From NCBI RefSeq assembly GCF_014199935.1, contig NZ_JACHOP010000024.1, forward strand, positions 1 through 64,000: a stretch of 64,000 nt of DNA, read 5' to 3'. The notes under the pieces were generated by a model, which was given only the letters and a program-made list of their open reading frames with translations, searched no databases and was not told where the DNA came from. Shown here piece after piece: positions 53,077 to 63,633 of this stretch. The position numbers and the translations under genes were made by a program. Every line of letters begins with the position of its first letter. The stretch's first letter is position 1. The DNA comes from Methylorubrum rhodinum (GTDB lineage: Bacteria; Pseudomonadota; Alphaproteobacteria; Rhizobiales; Beijerinckiaceae).

Positions 53077-56000
53077 TCACGCCGCCTTCTTCTTCCCCCG
53101 CCCGGCGATCGTCACCAGCCCGCGCAGGATCTGCGTCGTCACCTTCAGGCGCTCGGGGATGGTGTCGAGTTCGCGGATGAAGACCACGCTCATGTCGGGG
53201 CGGACTTTTGCGAAGGAGCCCTGTTCCACCACCATGGCGGCCAGCCCCTGCGGGTTGGCGAAGGACTTTTCGCGGAAGTGGACGACGACGCCCTTCGGGC
53301 CGGCTTCCACCTTCTCGACGTTGGCGTCGCGGCACAGGATCTTGATCGTCACGATCTTGAGGAGCTGTTCCACCTCCGGCGGCAGCGGGCCGAAGCGGTC
53401 GATCAGCTCGGCGCCGAAGCTCTCCATTTCGGCGTCGTTCTCGAGGGTCGAGAGGCGGCGGTAGAGGCCGAGCCGCACGGTGAGATCCTCGACGTAGTCC
53501 TCGGGGATGGTGACGGGGGCGCCCAGCGCGATGGTGGGCGACCACGCCTCCGCTTCCGGCTCGGTGATGCCGGCTTTGAGCGCGGTGACGGCGTCCTCCA
53601 GCATCTGCTGGTAGAGTTCGTAGCCCACCTCCTTGATGTGGCCGGACTGGGCGTCGCCGAGCAGATTGCCGGCGCCGCGGATGTCGAGGTCGTGCGAGGC
53701 CAGCTGGAAGCCGGCGCCGAGCGTGTCGAGGCTCTGGAGCACCTTGAGGCGCTGCTCGGCCTGGGCGGTGAGCTGGCGGTTGGGAGGCGTCGTGAACAGG
53801 GCGTAGGCCCGCGCCTTGGAGCGGCCGACGCGGCCCCGGAGCTGGTAGAGCGCGGCGAGCCCGAACATGTCGGCGCGGTGGACGATCAGCGTGTTGGCGG
53901 TCGGGATGTCGAGGCCGGATTCGACGATTGTGGTCGAGAGCAGCACGTCGTACTTGCCCTCGTAGAACGCCGTCATGACGTCCTCCAACTGCCCCGCCGC
54001 CATCTGGCCGTGGGCGACCGCCACCGTGGTCTCGGGCATCTCCTGATCGAGGAATTTTTTGACTTCTGCGAGGTCTTCGATCCGGGGAACGACGTAGAAC
54101 GACTGGCCGCCGCGGTAGCGCTCGCGCAGCAGCGCCTCGCGGATCAGCAGCGGATCGAACGGGGTGACGAAGGTGCGCACCGCCAAGCGGTCCATCGGCG
54201 GCGTGGCGATGATCGAGAGTTCGCGCACCCCCGTCATGGCGAGCTGCAGCGTGCGCGGGATCGGGGTGGCCGAAAGCGTCAGCACGTGGACGTCGGCCTG
54301 GAGCGCCTTGAGCCGCTCCTTGTGGGCGACGCCGAAATGCTGCTCCTCGTCGACGATGATCAGGCCGAGATCCTTGAACGCGACGTTCTTGGCGAGCAGC
54401 GCGTGGGTGCCCACCACGATGTCGACCGTGCCCTCGGCGAGCCCCGCCCGGTTCTGGCGCTGATCGCCGGCCGAGACGAAGCGCGAGAGCTGAGCGATGT
54501 GGATCGGCAGCCCTTTGAAGCGCTCCACGAAGGTCCGGTAATGCTGGCGCGCCAGAAGCGTGGTCGGCACCACCACGGCGACCTGCTTGCCGGAGATGGC
54601 GGCGGCGAAGGCCGCGCGCAGCGCCACCTCGGTCTTGCCGAAGCCGACATCGCCGCAGACGAGGCGATCCATCGGCCGGCCGGCATTGAGGTCGTCCAGC
54701 ACCGCGTCGATGGCGTTGGCCTGGTCCTCGGTCTCCTGGAAGGCGAAGCGGGCGGCGAATTCCTCGTACATCCCCTCCGGCGCCTTGAGCGAGGGGGCGG
54801 GCTTCACGAAGCGGGCGGCGGCGACCTTGATGAGTTCGGCCGCCATCTCGAGGATGCGGCGCTTCATCTTGGCCTTGCGGGCCTGCCACGCCCCGCCGCC
54901 GAGGCGGTCGAGCGCCACCTCCGAATCCTCCGAGCCGTAGCGGGTCAGGAGTTCGATGTTCTCCACCGGCAGCAGCAGCAGGCCGCCGGTATATTGCAGC
55001 TCCAGGCAATCGTGCGGGGCGCCGGCCGCCGTCACGGTTTTGAGGCCGACGAAGCGGCCGATGCCGTGATCGGAATGCACCACGAGGTCGCCGGGCTGGA
55101 GCGCCTGGACTTCGAGGATGATGTCCTGGGGCCGCTTCGACTTGCGCTTCTGACGCACCAGCCGGTCGCCGAGGATGTCGCCCTCGGCGATGACGGCGAG
55201 CCGGTCGATGGTGAAGCCGGATTCCAGGCCCCAGACCGCCATCGCCACGTCGGTGCCGCGCTTGAGCGCGTTGACGGCGGTGAGCGTGTTGATCTCCATC
55301 GGCTTCTTGAGGCCGTGGTCGGAGAGCACGCCGCAGAGCCGGTCGCGCGAGCCGTCGGACCAGGAGCCCAGGATCACGTGATGCCCGGATCCTTGCAGAT
55401 CGCGGATGTGGGCGACCGCGGCGTCGAACACGCTGGCGGCTTCATCCGCCCGCTCGGGGGCGAAGTTGCGGCCGGGCTTGGCGCCGCAATCGATCACCGC
55501 GCGCTCATCCGAGTCGGGCTGGGCGAACGGGGTCAGGCGCGCGACCGCGGCGGCCTCGACCTTGGCCTTCCACTCGTTCGGCGTGAGGTAGAGCGCGCGC
55601 GGCGGCAGCGGCTTGTAGGGCGCGACCCCGGATTGCGGGGTCTTCAGCGCGCTCTCGCGGGCCAAAAAGTAGTCCTGGATCAGCGAGAGGCGCTCGGTCG
55701 CCGCCTCCTCCACCTGCGCGTCGAACACCATCGGCACGTCGCCGAGATAGTCGAACACCGTGTCGAGATGCTCGTAGAACAGCGGCATCCAGTGCTCGAG
55801 GCCGGCATAGCGGCGGCCCTCGCTGACGGTCTCGTAGAGCCGGTCGTCGCGGGTCGCGGCGCCGAAGCTCGTCAGATAGCCTTGTCGGAAGCGCCGGATC
55901 GTCTCGGTGGTGAGCTGCACCTCGCTCATCGGCACGAGGTCGAGGGAGCGGAGCGAGCCCACGGTGCGCTGCGTCTCGGGATCGAACGCGCGGATGGATT

Positions 56001-56676
56001 CGAGGGTATCGCCGAAGAAGTCGAGGCGGATCGGGTTCGGCAGGCCGGGCGGCGAGAGATCGAGGATGCCGCCGCGCACGGCATACTCGCCCGTGTCCCG
56101 CACGGTGCCGGTGCGCAAGAACCCGTTGGCCTCGACCCAGGCCACGACCTTGTCCATCGGCACCACGTTGCCGATCGCGGCCGAGAACGTCTCGACGGCG
56201 ACCTTGGCGCGGGGCGGCACGCGCTGCACCAGGGCGTTGACCGTGGTGCAGAGGATGCGGGGCTTCTCCTCCGACGAGCGCGAGCGGGTGAGCCGCGAGA
56301 GCGCGGTCATGCGCTGGGCCGCGATGGCGCCGTTCGGCGAGACGCGGTCGTAGGGCTGGCAGTCCCAGGCCGGGAAGCTCATCGCCTCGATCTCGGGGGC
56401 GACGAACTTGAGCGCGGTCTGGAATGCGTTGGAGCGGCCGGAATCGCGGGCGACATGCACCAGCACCGCCGGGCCCTCGAACGCGCCCGACAGCGCGCGG
56501 GCGAGGTCGGCGACGACGAGCGCGTCGAACCCGTCGGGCACCGAGGCCAGCGTTGGGCTGTCGCCGCGCTTCAACGCGTCGAGCGCCTTGGTCAGCGGCG
56601 CCGATTTCGGCAGGGCGAAGCGCGCGGTCTGCGGCTTCGGCGGAGAGGCCGGGGGTTTGGGCTGGGGCTTGGCCAT
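53077..56676 (-). CDS. mfd: Transcription-repair coupling factor
   Basis: Mfd displaces stalled RNA polymerase at lesions and recruits UvrA for repair. The 1199-residue product has a UvrB-homology region (about 1-350), the RNA polymerase-interacting domain (about 470-560), a SF2 translocase with Walker A GDVGFGKTEVALR near 674, and the DEEQ box near 777. The TRG motif and C-terminal TRCF domain follow, ending in a Lys-rich KKKAA tail. Length and order are normal. It lies next to sdhE and recG, a common alphaproteobacterial grouping. Confidence 0.96.
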   Translation of the reverse strand: MAKPQPKPPASPPKPQTARFALPKSAPLTKALDALKRGDSPTLASVPDGFDALVVADLARALSGAFEGPAVLVHVARDSGRSNAFQTALKFVAPEIEAMSFPAWDCQPYDRVSPNGAIAAQRMTALSRLTRSRSSEEKPRILCTTVNALVQRVPPRAKVAVETFSAAIGNVVPMDKVVAWVEANGFLRTGTVRDTGEYAVRGGILDLSPPGLPNPIRLDFFGDTLESIRAFDPETQRTVGSLRSLDLVPMSEVQLTTETIRRFRQGYLTSFGAATRDDRLYETVSEGRRYAGLEHWMPLFYEHLDTVFDYLGDVPMVFDAQVEEAATERLSLIQDYFLARESALKTPQSGVAPYKPLPPRALYLTPNEWKAKVEAAAVARLTPFAQPDSDERAVIDCGAKPGRNFAPERADEAASVFDAAVAHIRDLQGSGHHVILGSWSDGSRDRLCGVLSDHGLKKPMEINTLTAVNALKRGTDVAMAVWGLESGFTIDRLAVIAEGDILGDRLVRQKRKSKRPQDIILEVQALQPGDLVVHSDHGIGRFVGLKTVTAAGAPHDCLELQYTGGLLLLPVENIELLTRYGSEDSEVALDRLGGGAWQARKAKMKRRILEMAAELIKVAAARFVKPAPSLKAPEGMYEEFAARFAFQETEDQANAIDAVLDDLNAGRPMDRLVCGDVGFGKTEVALRAAFAAAISGKQVAVVVPTTLLARQHYRTFVERFKGLPIHIAQLSRFVSAGDQRQNRAGLAEGTVDIVVGTHALLAKNVAFKDLGLIIVDEEQHFGVAHKERLKALQADVHVLTLSATPIPRTLQLAMTGVRELSIIATPPMDRLAVRTFVTPFDPLLIREALLRERYRGGQSFYVVPRIEDLAEVKKFLDQEMPETTVAVAHGQMAAGQLEDVMTAFYEGKYDVLLSTTIVESGLDIPTANTLIVHRADMFGLAALYQLRGRVGRSKARAYALFTTPPNRQLTAQAEQRLKVLQSLDTLGAGFQLASHDLDIRGAGNLLGDAQSGHIKEVGYELYQQMLEDAVTALKAGITEPEAEAWSPTIALGAPVTIPEDYVEDLTVRLGLYRRLSTLENDAEMESFGAELIDRFGPLPPEVEQLLKIVTIKILCRDANVEKVEAGPKGVVVHFREKSFANPQGLAAMVVEQGSFAKVRPDMSVVFIRELDTIPERLKVTTQILRGLVTIAGRGKKKAA

Positions 56677-56716
56677 CGGATCGTTGGTTTCTTGAAGCGA
56701 GCGCTCGACGTCACGT

Positions 56717-56853
56717 CCCTCCCCCCTCTGCGGGGGAGGGTGGCCCTCGCGTCAGCGAGGGTCGGGAGAGGGGAACGCCGTTTGCCGGATGGTGCGGAGC
56801 CGGCCCCTCTCCCGCCCGCTCCGCGGGCACCCTCCCCCGCAGAGGGGGGAGGG
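56717..56853. repeat. Perfect 26-bp inverted repeat (mfd-sdhE spacer)
   Basis: The arms at 56717-56742 (starting CCCTCCCCCCTCTGCGGGGG) and 56828-56853 are exact complements over 26 bp. The loop of about 85 bp contains shorter stems, including CCCTCGC/GCGAGGG at 56744-56762. It lies between the mfd and sdhE starts and is another intergenic palindrome family. No flanking direct repeat is evident. Confidence 0.85.
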
Positions 56854-56897
56854 TTATTGACCCGCGCGTATCAGGAAGCAGACCGCGTCAGCAATGT

Positions 56898-57194
56898 TCA
56901 GTTATGGATCGGCGCGTCGTGCCGATGGAACGACTTGAGCCGGCGGTAGACCGGGGTGTCGTAGTTCTCCGGCGTCGCGTCCTCGCCGGTGAGCCAGCGG
57001 AACAGGTCGCGGTCCGGCACCTCGATCAGCGCCTCGAACTGCGTCAACTCCTCCTCCGACAGGTCGCCGATCTCGGCATCGGCGAAGCGGCCCATGATCA
57101 GGTCCATCTCGCGGATGCCCCGGTGCCACGCCCGGAACAGGGTGCGGCGGCGGCGCGGGTCGAGGTCGGCGCTGGAGCGGGTGGTGCCGGACAT
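56898..57194 (-). CDS. sdhE: Succinate dehydrogenase assembly factor 2 (FAD assembly factor)
   Basis: The 98-residue SdhE protein assists covalent FAD attachment to SdhA. It has RRRTLFRAWHRGIREMDLIMG, where RGIRE/RGxxEMD is the FAD-assembly motif, and the helices LSEEELTQFEALIEVPDRDL and FRWLTGE. ATG 57194 gives the normal length; a longer frame upstream adds about 19 residues without family support. It is the only gene between mfd and recG on this strand. Confidence 0.93.
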   Translation of the reverse strand: MSGTTRSSADLDPRRRRTLFRAWHRGIREMDLIMGRFADAEIGDLSEEELTQFEALIEVPDRDLFRWLTGEDATPENYDTPVYRRLKSFHRHDAPIHN

Positions 57195-57371
57195 CGCAAA
57201 AAATCCCTCCGAGATGGCTCTCGTGGTGACGACAGGCATGTAGAGGGGCATCGGCCCAGGGGCAAACAGCTTCGGGCAAACGGTGCGCGCCCGATGCCAT
57301 CTGCGCGGATGCGAAGAAACGCGGTATCGTGGCGCCCGCGGCCCGGTCGAAGAACCTCGCTCCCACCCGTG

Positions 57372-57485
57372 CCCTCATCCTGAGGTGCCGACGCGGCAGC
57401 GGCGGCCTCGAAGGAGGGCTCCAGATCGCTCGGCGGATTCTGGAGCCCTCCTTCGAGGCCGCTTCGCGGCACCTCAGGATGAGGG
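57372..57485. repeat. Palindromic intergenic repeat element, copy 2
   Basis: The outer arms CCCTCATCCTGAGGTGCCG (57372-57390) and CGGCACCTCAGGATGAGGG (57467-57485) are perfect, and the inner arms at 57404-57424 and 57440-57460 are a perfect 21-bp repeat containing GAAGGAGGGCTCCAG. It is the same family as 17267-17385. It lies between sdhE and recG, which are divergent. Confidence 0.9.
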
Positions 57486-57533
57486 GGGTGGGTGGGAGGG
57501 CCCGTCGCTCCGACTCTCGCGCCATAAAGGCTC

Positions 57534-59717
<2,184 letters not shown>

Positions 59718-60014
59718 GTCGCTGCCGGACCGCGAATCCGTTCAGCTTCGTTCAGGAACCCCGCGAAGCTGAACGGCTCATTCAGGAAAGCGGAAGCGGC
59801 CGGAAGGGACAGCAGAATGTCGCAGTGGCGACGCAAGCCATCGAATTTTTGAAAACGAAATCAGTCACTTATCAGCGTTGGCGGAGAGCCTGGATGAGTA
59901 GGGCGGCAGGTGGTAAATTGGGAATTACCTTGTATCTGCCCCAATTGCCGCTTAACTGGAGATGAACGAACGGCCTCGTAGACCGGGGTGCCACTGGAAA
60001 AAAGGAGGATCGCC
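59718..60014. other. Gap after recG with a hairpin; no gene
   Basis: The gap of about 300 bp holds a 13-bp perfect hairpin CCGTTCAGCTTCG/CGAAGCTGAACGG (59738-59750, 59764-59776) just after recG. The middle part (about 59820-59950) is less GC-rich but shows no convincing gene. Plausible frames near 59714-59965 have no family resemblance. Confidence 0.45.
59738..59776 (+). terminator. Stem-loop after recG, possible terminator
   Basis: CCGTTCAGCTTCG and CGAAGCTGAACGG form a 13-bp perfect stem with a 13-nt loop, starting 20 bp beyond the recG stop. No T-run follows, so if it ends transcription it does so as a processing or Rho-assisted structure. Confidence 0.4.
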
Positions 60015-60341
60015 ATGTCGATCGCACCGTTCCAACGCCTGCCGGGTTCCTCCGAGAATTGGGGAGCCGACGCGCTGTCCGCCGAGCCGTGGCTGATGCC
60101 GATCAGTGATCGCGTGAGCCGCGACGAGGATACGACCGACGCCCTCTTGAGCGCCGTGAAGCAGTCCTCGCGCCGGTTCTGGATCGCCGCCAACGCGCTC
60201 TGCGCCGTGCTGGCCCTGCTGCTGACCGCCCAGGTCGCGACCGACTGGAACAGCCCGGTCGCCCGCCCGGCGATCAGCAATCAGGTCGCCGACGCCACGC
60301 CGCCGACCATCGCGGCCGAGAAGGCCTCGCTGCAGCACTGA
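60015..60341 (+). CDS. Small single-pass membrane protein, unknown function
   Basis: The 108-residue product has a polar N-terminus (about 1-52), one membrane helix (about 56-77, RFWIAANALCAVLALLLTAQ) and a short periplasmic Pro/Ala-rich tail. No family is recognised. An unusually strong ribosome-binding site, GGAGG, lies 7 nt before ATG 60015, which suggests good translation. It is alone between recG and the DUF502 gene, with which it is convergent. Confidence 0.65.
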   Translation: MSIAPFQRLPGSSENWGADALSAEPWLMPISDRVSRDEDTTDALLSAVKQSSRRFWIAANALCAVLALLLTAQVATDWNSPVARPAISNQVADATPPTIAAEKASLQH

Positions 60342-60369
60342 TTTTTTCTCGACTCGGCGATCTTTCCGA

Positions 60370-61158
60370 TCAGCCATCCTGGCGCGCCGGCTCCCGGCGC
60401 GCCTTTTCCATGTCCGGGCCGCCTTGCGTCTGGCGTAAGGTGGCCGCCATGGCGTTGAGGCGGGCCTGCGGGTCCTCCGGCTGGATCACGCCCGCCGACA
60501 TCACGAGCTTGGCCGCATCGTCCACGCTGATGCCGACTTCCACGATCCCGGAGCGCGGCAGGTAGAAGAAGAACCCCGTGGTGGGGTTCGGGGCGCAGGG
60601 CAGGAACACGCCGACATAGTCGTGCGCCCCGCCTTCCTTGGCCTGGAGCGCGTCCCGCACCTCGGTCGCGGCGGGGGCGGAGAGGAACACCACCGACCAC
60701 GTGCCCTTCACCGGGAACTCGACGAGCCCCACGGTGCGGAACGAGGTGCCGTTGGCCGAGAACAGGGTCTCGAAGATCTGGCGCAGGCCCTTGTAGAGCC
60801 CGGAGATGACGGGCGTGCGGGCGAGCAGCACCTCGCCGAACTCGATGACCGAGCGCCCGACGAGGTTGGCGGTGAGGAAGCCCAGCATCGTCACGGCGAC
60901 GAAGGCGATGACGAGGCCGATGCCGGGGAGCGAGAACGGCAGGTAATGGTCCGGCAGGTAATTGGCCGGCACCAGCGGCTTCACCCAGCCGTCGATGAGG
61001 GCGATGAACCACCACGTGATGTAGATCGTGATCGCGAGCGGCCCCGCGACGATAATGCCGGTGAGGAAGTAGGTCCGCAGGCGCCCGCGGGCGCTGACGC
61101 GCTTCTTCGAGGGCGCGGAATCCGGGGCCTCGGGGATCGGCGACAGGGTGGGCGCCAC
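60370..61158 (-). CDS. DUF502 family membrane protein
   Basis: The 262-residue product has two N-terminal membrane helices (about 28-52 and 72-96), with FLTGIIVAGPLAITIYITWW, and the DUF502 segments LPGIGLVIAFVAVTMLGFL and TPVISGLYKGLRQIFETLF. A soluble C-terminal domain follows with FLPCAPNPTTGFFFYLP. Function is unknown. It occurs next to recG in many alphaproteobacteria. GTG 61158 is the start giving the normal N-terminus; the frame remains open upstream without homology. Confidence 0.87.
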   Translation of the reverse strand: MAPTLSPIPEAPDSAPSKKRVSARGRLRTYFLTGIIVAGPLAITIYITWWFIALIDGWVKPLVPANYLPDHYLPFSLPGIGLVIAFVAVTMLGFLTANLVGRSVIEFGEVLLARTPVISGLYKGLRQIFETLFSANGTSFRTVGLVEFPVKGTWSVVFLSAPAATEVRDALQAKEGGAHDYVGVFLPCAPNPTTGFFFYLPRSGIVEVGISVDDAAKLVMSAGVIQPEDPQARLNAMAATLRQTQGGPDMEKARREPARQDG

Positions 61159-61322
61159 GCATGCACCTCGGGCGACGGAGCCGGGACGGCCGGCATTTCC
61201 GCCGTGTCCGGGCAGAGACGTAGCCGCTGGAACCGGGCGGCTCAAGGCTGAAACGCTCCGCTCCCGCCGCACTCCCGCCTCGATCCGGCGCGGAACTTGC
61301 GAGCCGGCTGCGGAGGCTTTTC

Positions 61323-61862
61323 ATGATTGTCGCGACGCGCGCCCGGACGGTTCTGGCCGTCCTCTCGATCTCTGCGGCCCTGTGCGGGCCGGCCGGCGCC
61401 GACGAGGCCGATGCCGGGGACGCCGTCACCGGCCGCGCCGCGGTGATCGAGGGCGACACCCTGCGGCTGCGCGGGCAGGTGGTGGGGCTCTACGGCATCG
61501 TCGCGCCGGCCCCCGGCGCCGCCTGCGAGAGCGCGCGGGGCGCATCGATCCGTTGCGGCGCCGCGGCGGCGCGGGCCCTGGCCGAGCGGATCGGCGAGGG
61601 GAGCCTCGCCTGCGAGCCGCGCGGGCGCGACCGGTTCGACCGCCTGCTGGCGGTCTGCCGGAAGGAGGGGGAGGATCTCGGCGCCTGGATGGTCGAGAGC
61701 GGCCACGCGGTCGCCGACCGCTTCCACGTCCGCGACTATGTCGCCCACGAGGCCCGCGCCTGGAGCCGCCGCCGCGGCCTCTGGGCCGGCGTCTTCGCCG
61801 ACCCGACCGAGCGCGGCCGGGTGCCCTACTCCGCCAAGCGGGTCAGCGCGCTCGATCCCTGA
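61323..61862 (+). CDS. Thermonuclease-family (SNase-like) exported protein
   Basis: The 179-residue product has a signal peptide (about 1-26) and an SNase-like OB fold: VIEGDTLRLRGQVVGLYGI, DRFDRLLAVCRKEGEDLGAW and MVESGHAVADR. Key catalytic residues of staphylococcal nuclease look altered: where RLxGIDAPE is usual, this reads VGLYGIVAPAPG, so the first Arg and the Glu are not evident. It may bind but not cut nucleic acid. Four cysteines suggest disulfides. The stop overlaps the end of the convergent sigma-factor gene by 37 bp. Confidence 0.75.
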   Translation: MIVATRARTVLAVLSISAALCGPAGADEADAGDAVTGRAAVIEGDTLRLRGQVVGLYGIVAPAPGAACESARGASIRCGAAAARALAERIGEGSLACEPRGRDRFDRLLAVCRKEGEDLGAWMVESGHAVADRFHVRDYVAHEARAWSRRRGLWAGVFADPTERGRVPYSAKRVSALDP

Positions 61863-63112
61863 GGCATCGTCTCCATCCCGGCGAGCGCATCGATCTCGCC
61901 GCGGATGAAGGCCGCCTCCGCCGCGGTGCCGGCGAGTCCGATCGCCCGGGTCAGGCTCGCCCGCGCCTCCTCGGTTCGCCCCAGCGCCTTCAGGAAGGCG
62001 CCGCGCGCGCCGTGGAAGTAGAAGTAGCCGGAAAGCGCCGAGGCCAGCGGCTCGATCAGGGCAAGCGCCGGCTCGGGTCCACGCGTCTTGAACACCGCGA
62101 CCGCGCGGTTGAGCGTCACCACCGGCAAGGGCTGCATCCGCTCCAGGGCTGCGTAGAGATGGTCGATCTGCGCCCAGTCGGTCTCGGCCGCGGTGGCGGC
62201 GCGGGCGTGGAGCGCGGCGACCGCCGCCTGGATCTGGTAGGGCCCGGCCCGGTTGTGGCGCATCGCCTTGTCGAGGAGCGCCAGCCCCTCGCCGATCATC
62301 GCCCGGTCCCACTGCGCCCGGTCCTGATTCTCCAGGAGGATGGCCGCGCCGTGGGCGTCGAACCGGGCCGGGCTCCTCGCGTGCTGCAAGAGCATCAGGG
62401 CGCAAAGCCCTGAGATCTCGGGCTCGGCCGGGAACAGCCGCAGCAGGAGGCGCACCAGCCGGATCGCCTCGTCGCAGAGCGGGGCGCGGGCATCCGCCTC
62501 CGGGAAGCCCGCGGAATAGCCCTCGTTGAACAGGAGGTAGAGCATGCTGGCGACCGCCGCGAGCCGGGCCGCGCGCTCGGGCCGGCCCGGCGCCTCGAAC
62601 GGCACCGAGCCCTGCGCCACCCGGGCCTTGGCGCGGGTGATGCGCTGCTCCATCGCCGCCTCGCCGACGAGGAAGGCGCGGGCGATGCGCGCGGTCGGCA
62701 CGCCCGCGACGATCCGCAGGGCCAGCGCGATCTGGCCGGTGCGCGGCAGGTCGGGATGGCAGCAGACGAACAGGAGCCGCAGGATGTCGTCGCGGTAATG
62801 CGCGGCGTCGAGCCGCTCGGCGAGATCGGCCTCCGCGTCCTCGCCGTCGGAGAGTTCCGCCTCGTCCGGCAGGGCCTCGTGGCGGCTGCGGCGGCGCAGG
62901 GAATCGACCCCGGCATTGCGTCCGACCAGAATCAGCCATGCGGCCCGGTCGCGCGGCGGACCGTTGCGCGGCCAGTGCGCCAGCGCCCGCAGGCAGGCCT
63001 CCTGGAACGCCTCCTCGGCGAGGTCGAGGTCGCGGAAGTAGCGCAGCAGGGCCGCGAGCGCGGTGGGCCGGGCCGCGACCAGCGCCTGCTCGATCCAGTC
63101 GAGACCGCTCAT
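61826..63112 (-). CDS. ECF sigma factor with C-terminal TPR-like domain (ECF42 type)
   Basis: The 428-residue product has an N-terminal sigma-70 region 2/4 pair (about 10-180, with YFRDLDLAEEAFQEACLRAL and TARIARAFLVGEAAMEQRI). A long C-terminal helical domain of about 220 residues contains HLYAALERMQPLPVVTLNRA and FYFHGARGAFLKALGRTEEA, as in DUF6596/TPR-bearing ECF42 sigma factors. These are characteristically encoded next to YciI-like (DGPF) proteins, as here, and are not regulated by an anti-sigma factor. ATG 63112 overlaps the YciI gene stop (ATGA). The C-terminal domain probably controls its activity. Confidence 0.9.
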   Translation of the reverse strand: MSGLDWIEQALVAARPTALAALLRYFRDLDLAEEAFQEACLRALAHWPRNGPPRDRAAWLILVGRNAGVDSLRRRSRHEALPDEAELSDGEDAEADLAERLDAAHYRDDILRLLFVCCHPDLPRTGQIALALRIVAGVPTARIARAFLVGEAAMEQRITRAKARVAQGSVPFEAPGRPERAARLAAVASMLYLLFNEGYSAGFPEADARAPLCDEAIRLVRLLLRLFPAEPEISGLCALMLLQHARSPARFDAHGAAILLENQDRAQWDRAMIGEGLALLDKAMRHNRAGPYQIQAAVAALHARAATAAETDWAQIDHLYAALERMQPLPVVTLNRAVAVFKTRGPEPALALIEPLASALSGYFYFHGARGAFLKALGRTEEARASLTRAIGLAGTAAEAAFIRGEIDALAGMETMPQGSSALTRLAE

Positions 63113-63480
63113 GTCGCCGTAGCTCCCGCATGGAAATGGCCGACCGGGCGCAGCTCGTAGGAGCCGCCGGGATTGGCCACGCCCAGCTCGCGGGCGATGG
63201 CGAGGGCCTCGTCGAGCCCCGCCACCTCGACGAGGTAGAAGCCGAGCAACTGCTCCTTGGTCTCGGCGAAGGGCCCGTCGAGGACGAGCGGCGGCTCGAC
63301 CGACTTGCGCAGCGTCGTGGCGGCGGTGGTCGGCATCAGCCGGGCGACGGGGCCGAGCTTGCCTTGCGCGGCGAGTCGCTCCTGCACGGCGCCGAGGCGG
63401 GCCATCACCGCCGCGTCCTGCTCGCGGCTCCAGCCGCAGACGGCGGCCTCGTCGTGGTAGCAGAGGATCGCGTAGAGCAT
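63109..63480 (-). CDS. YciI-like (DGPF domain) protein
   Basis: The 123-residue product carries the DGPF signature as LVLDGPFAETKEQLLGFYLV, with AILCYHDEAAVCGWSREQDA near the N-terminus. YCII-related proteins form dimeric alpha/beta barrels; ECF42-linked members have unknown ligands. It is the first gene of the operon, with its stop overlapping the sigma-factor start. ATG 63480 is the first start in the family frame. Confidence 0.9.
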   Translation of the reverse strand: MLYAILCYHDEAAVCGWSREQDAAVMARLGAVQERLAAQGKLGPVARLMPTTAATTLRKSVEPPLVLDGPFAETKEQLLGFYLVEVAGLDEALAIARELGVANPGGSYELRPVGHFHAGATAT

Positions 63481-63633
63481 CGGCTGGCCTTTCCGGTCCC
63501 GAGGACGCGCGAGGGTAGCCGGGGCCGACACCGAGTCGCAAAATCGATGGCGCGCGAGGCGACTTGAACGGCCGGGCCCGGCGCATACCTCGGCCGTAGG
63601 GCCCGAGAGGCCCGGTTCACGGAGGATCACGCC

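Noticed and set aside
53059..56949. A very long open frame opposite mfd
   Set aside because: It lies antisense to a gene with clear family motifs, has the low-complexity composition expected from GC-rich codon shadows, and shows no domain.
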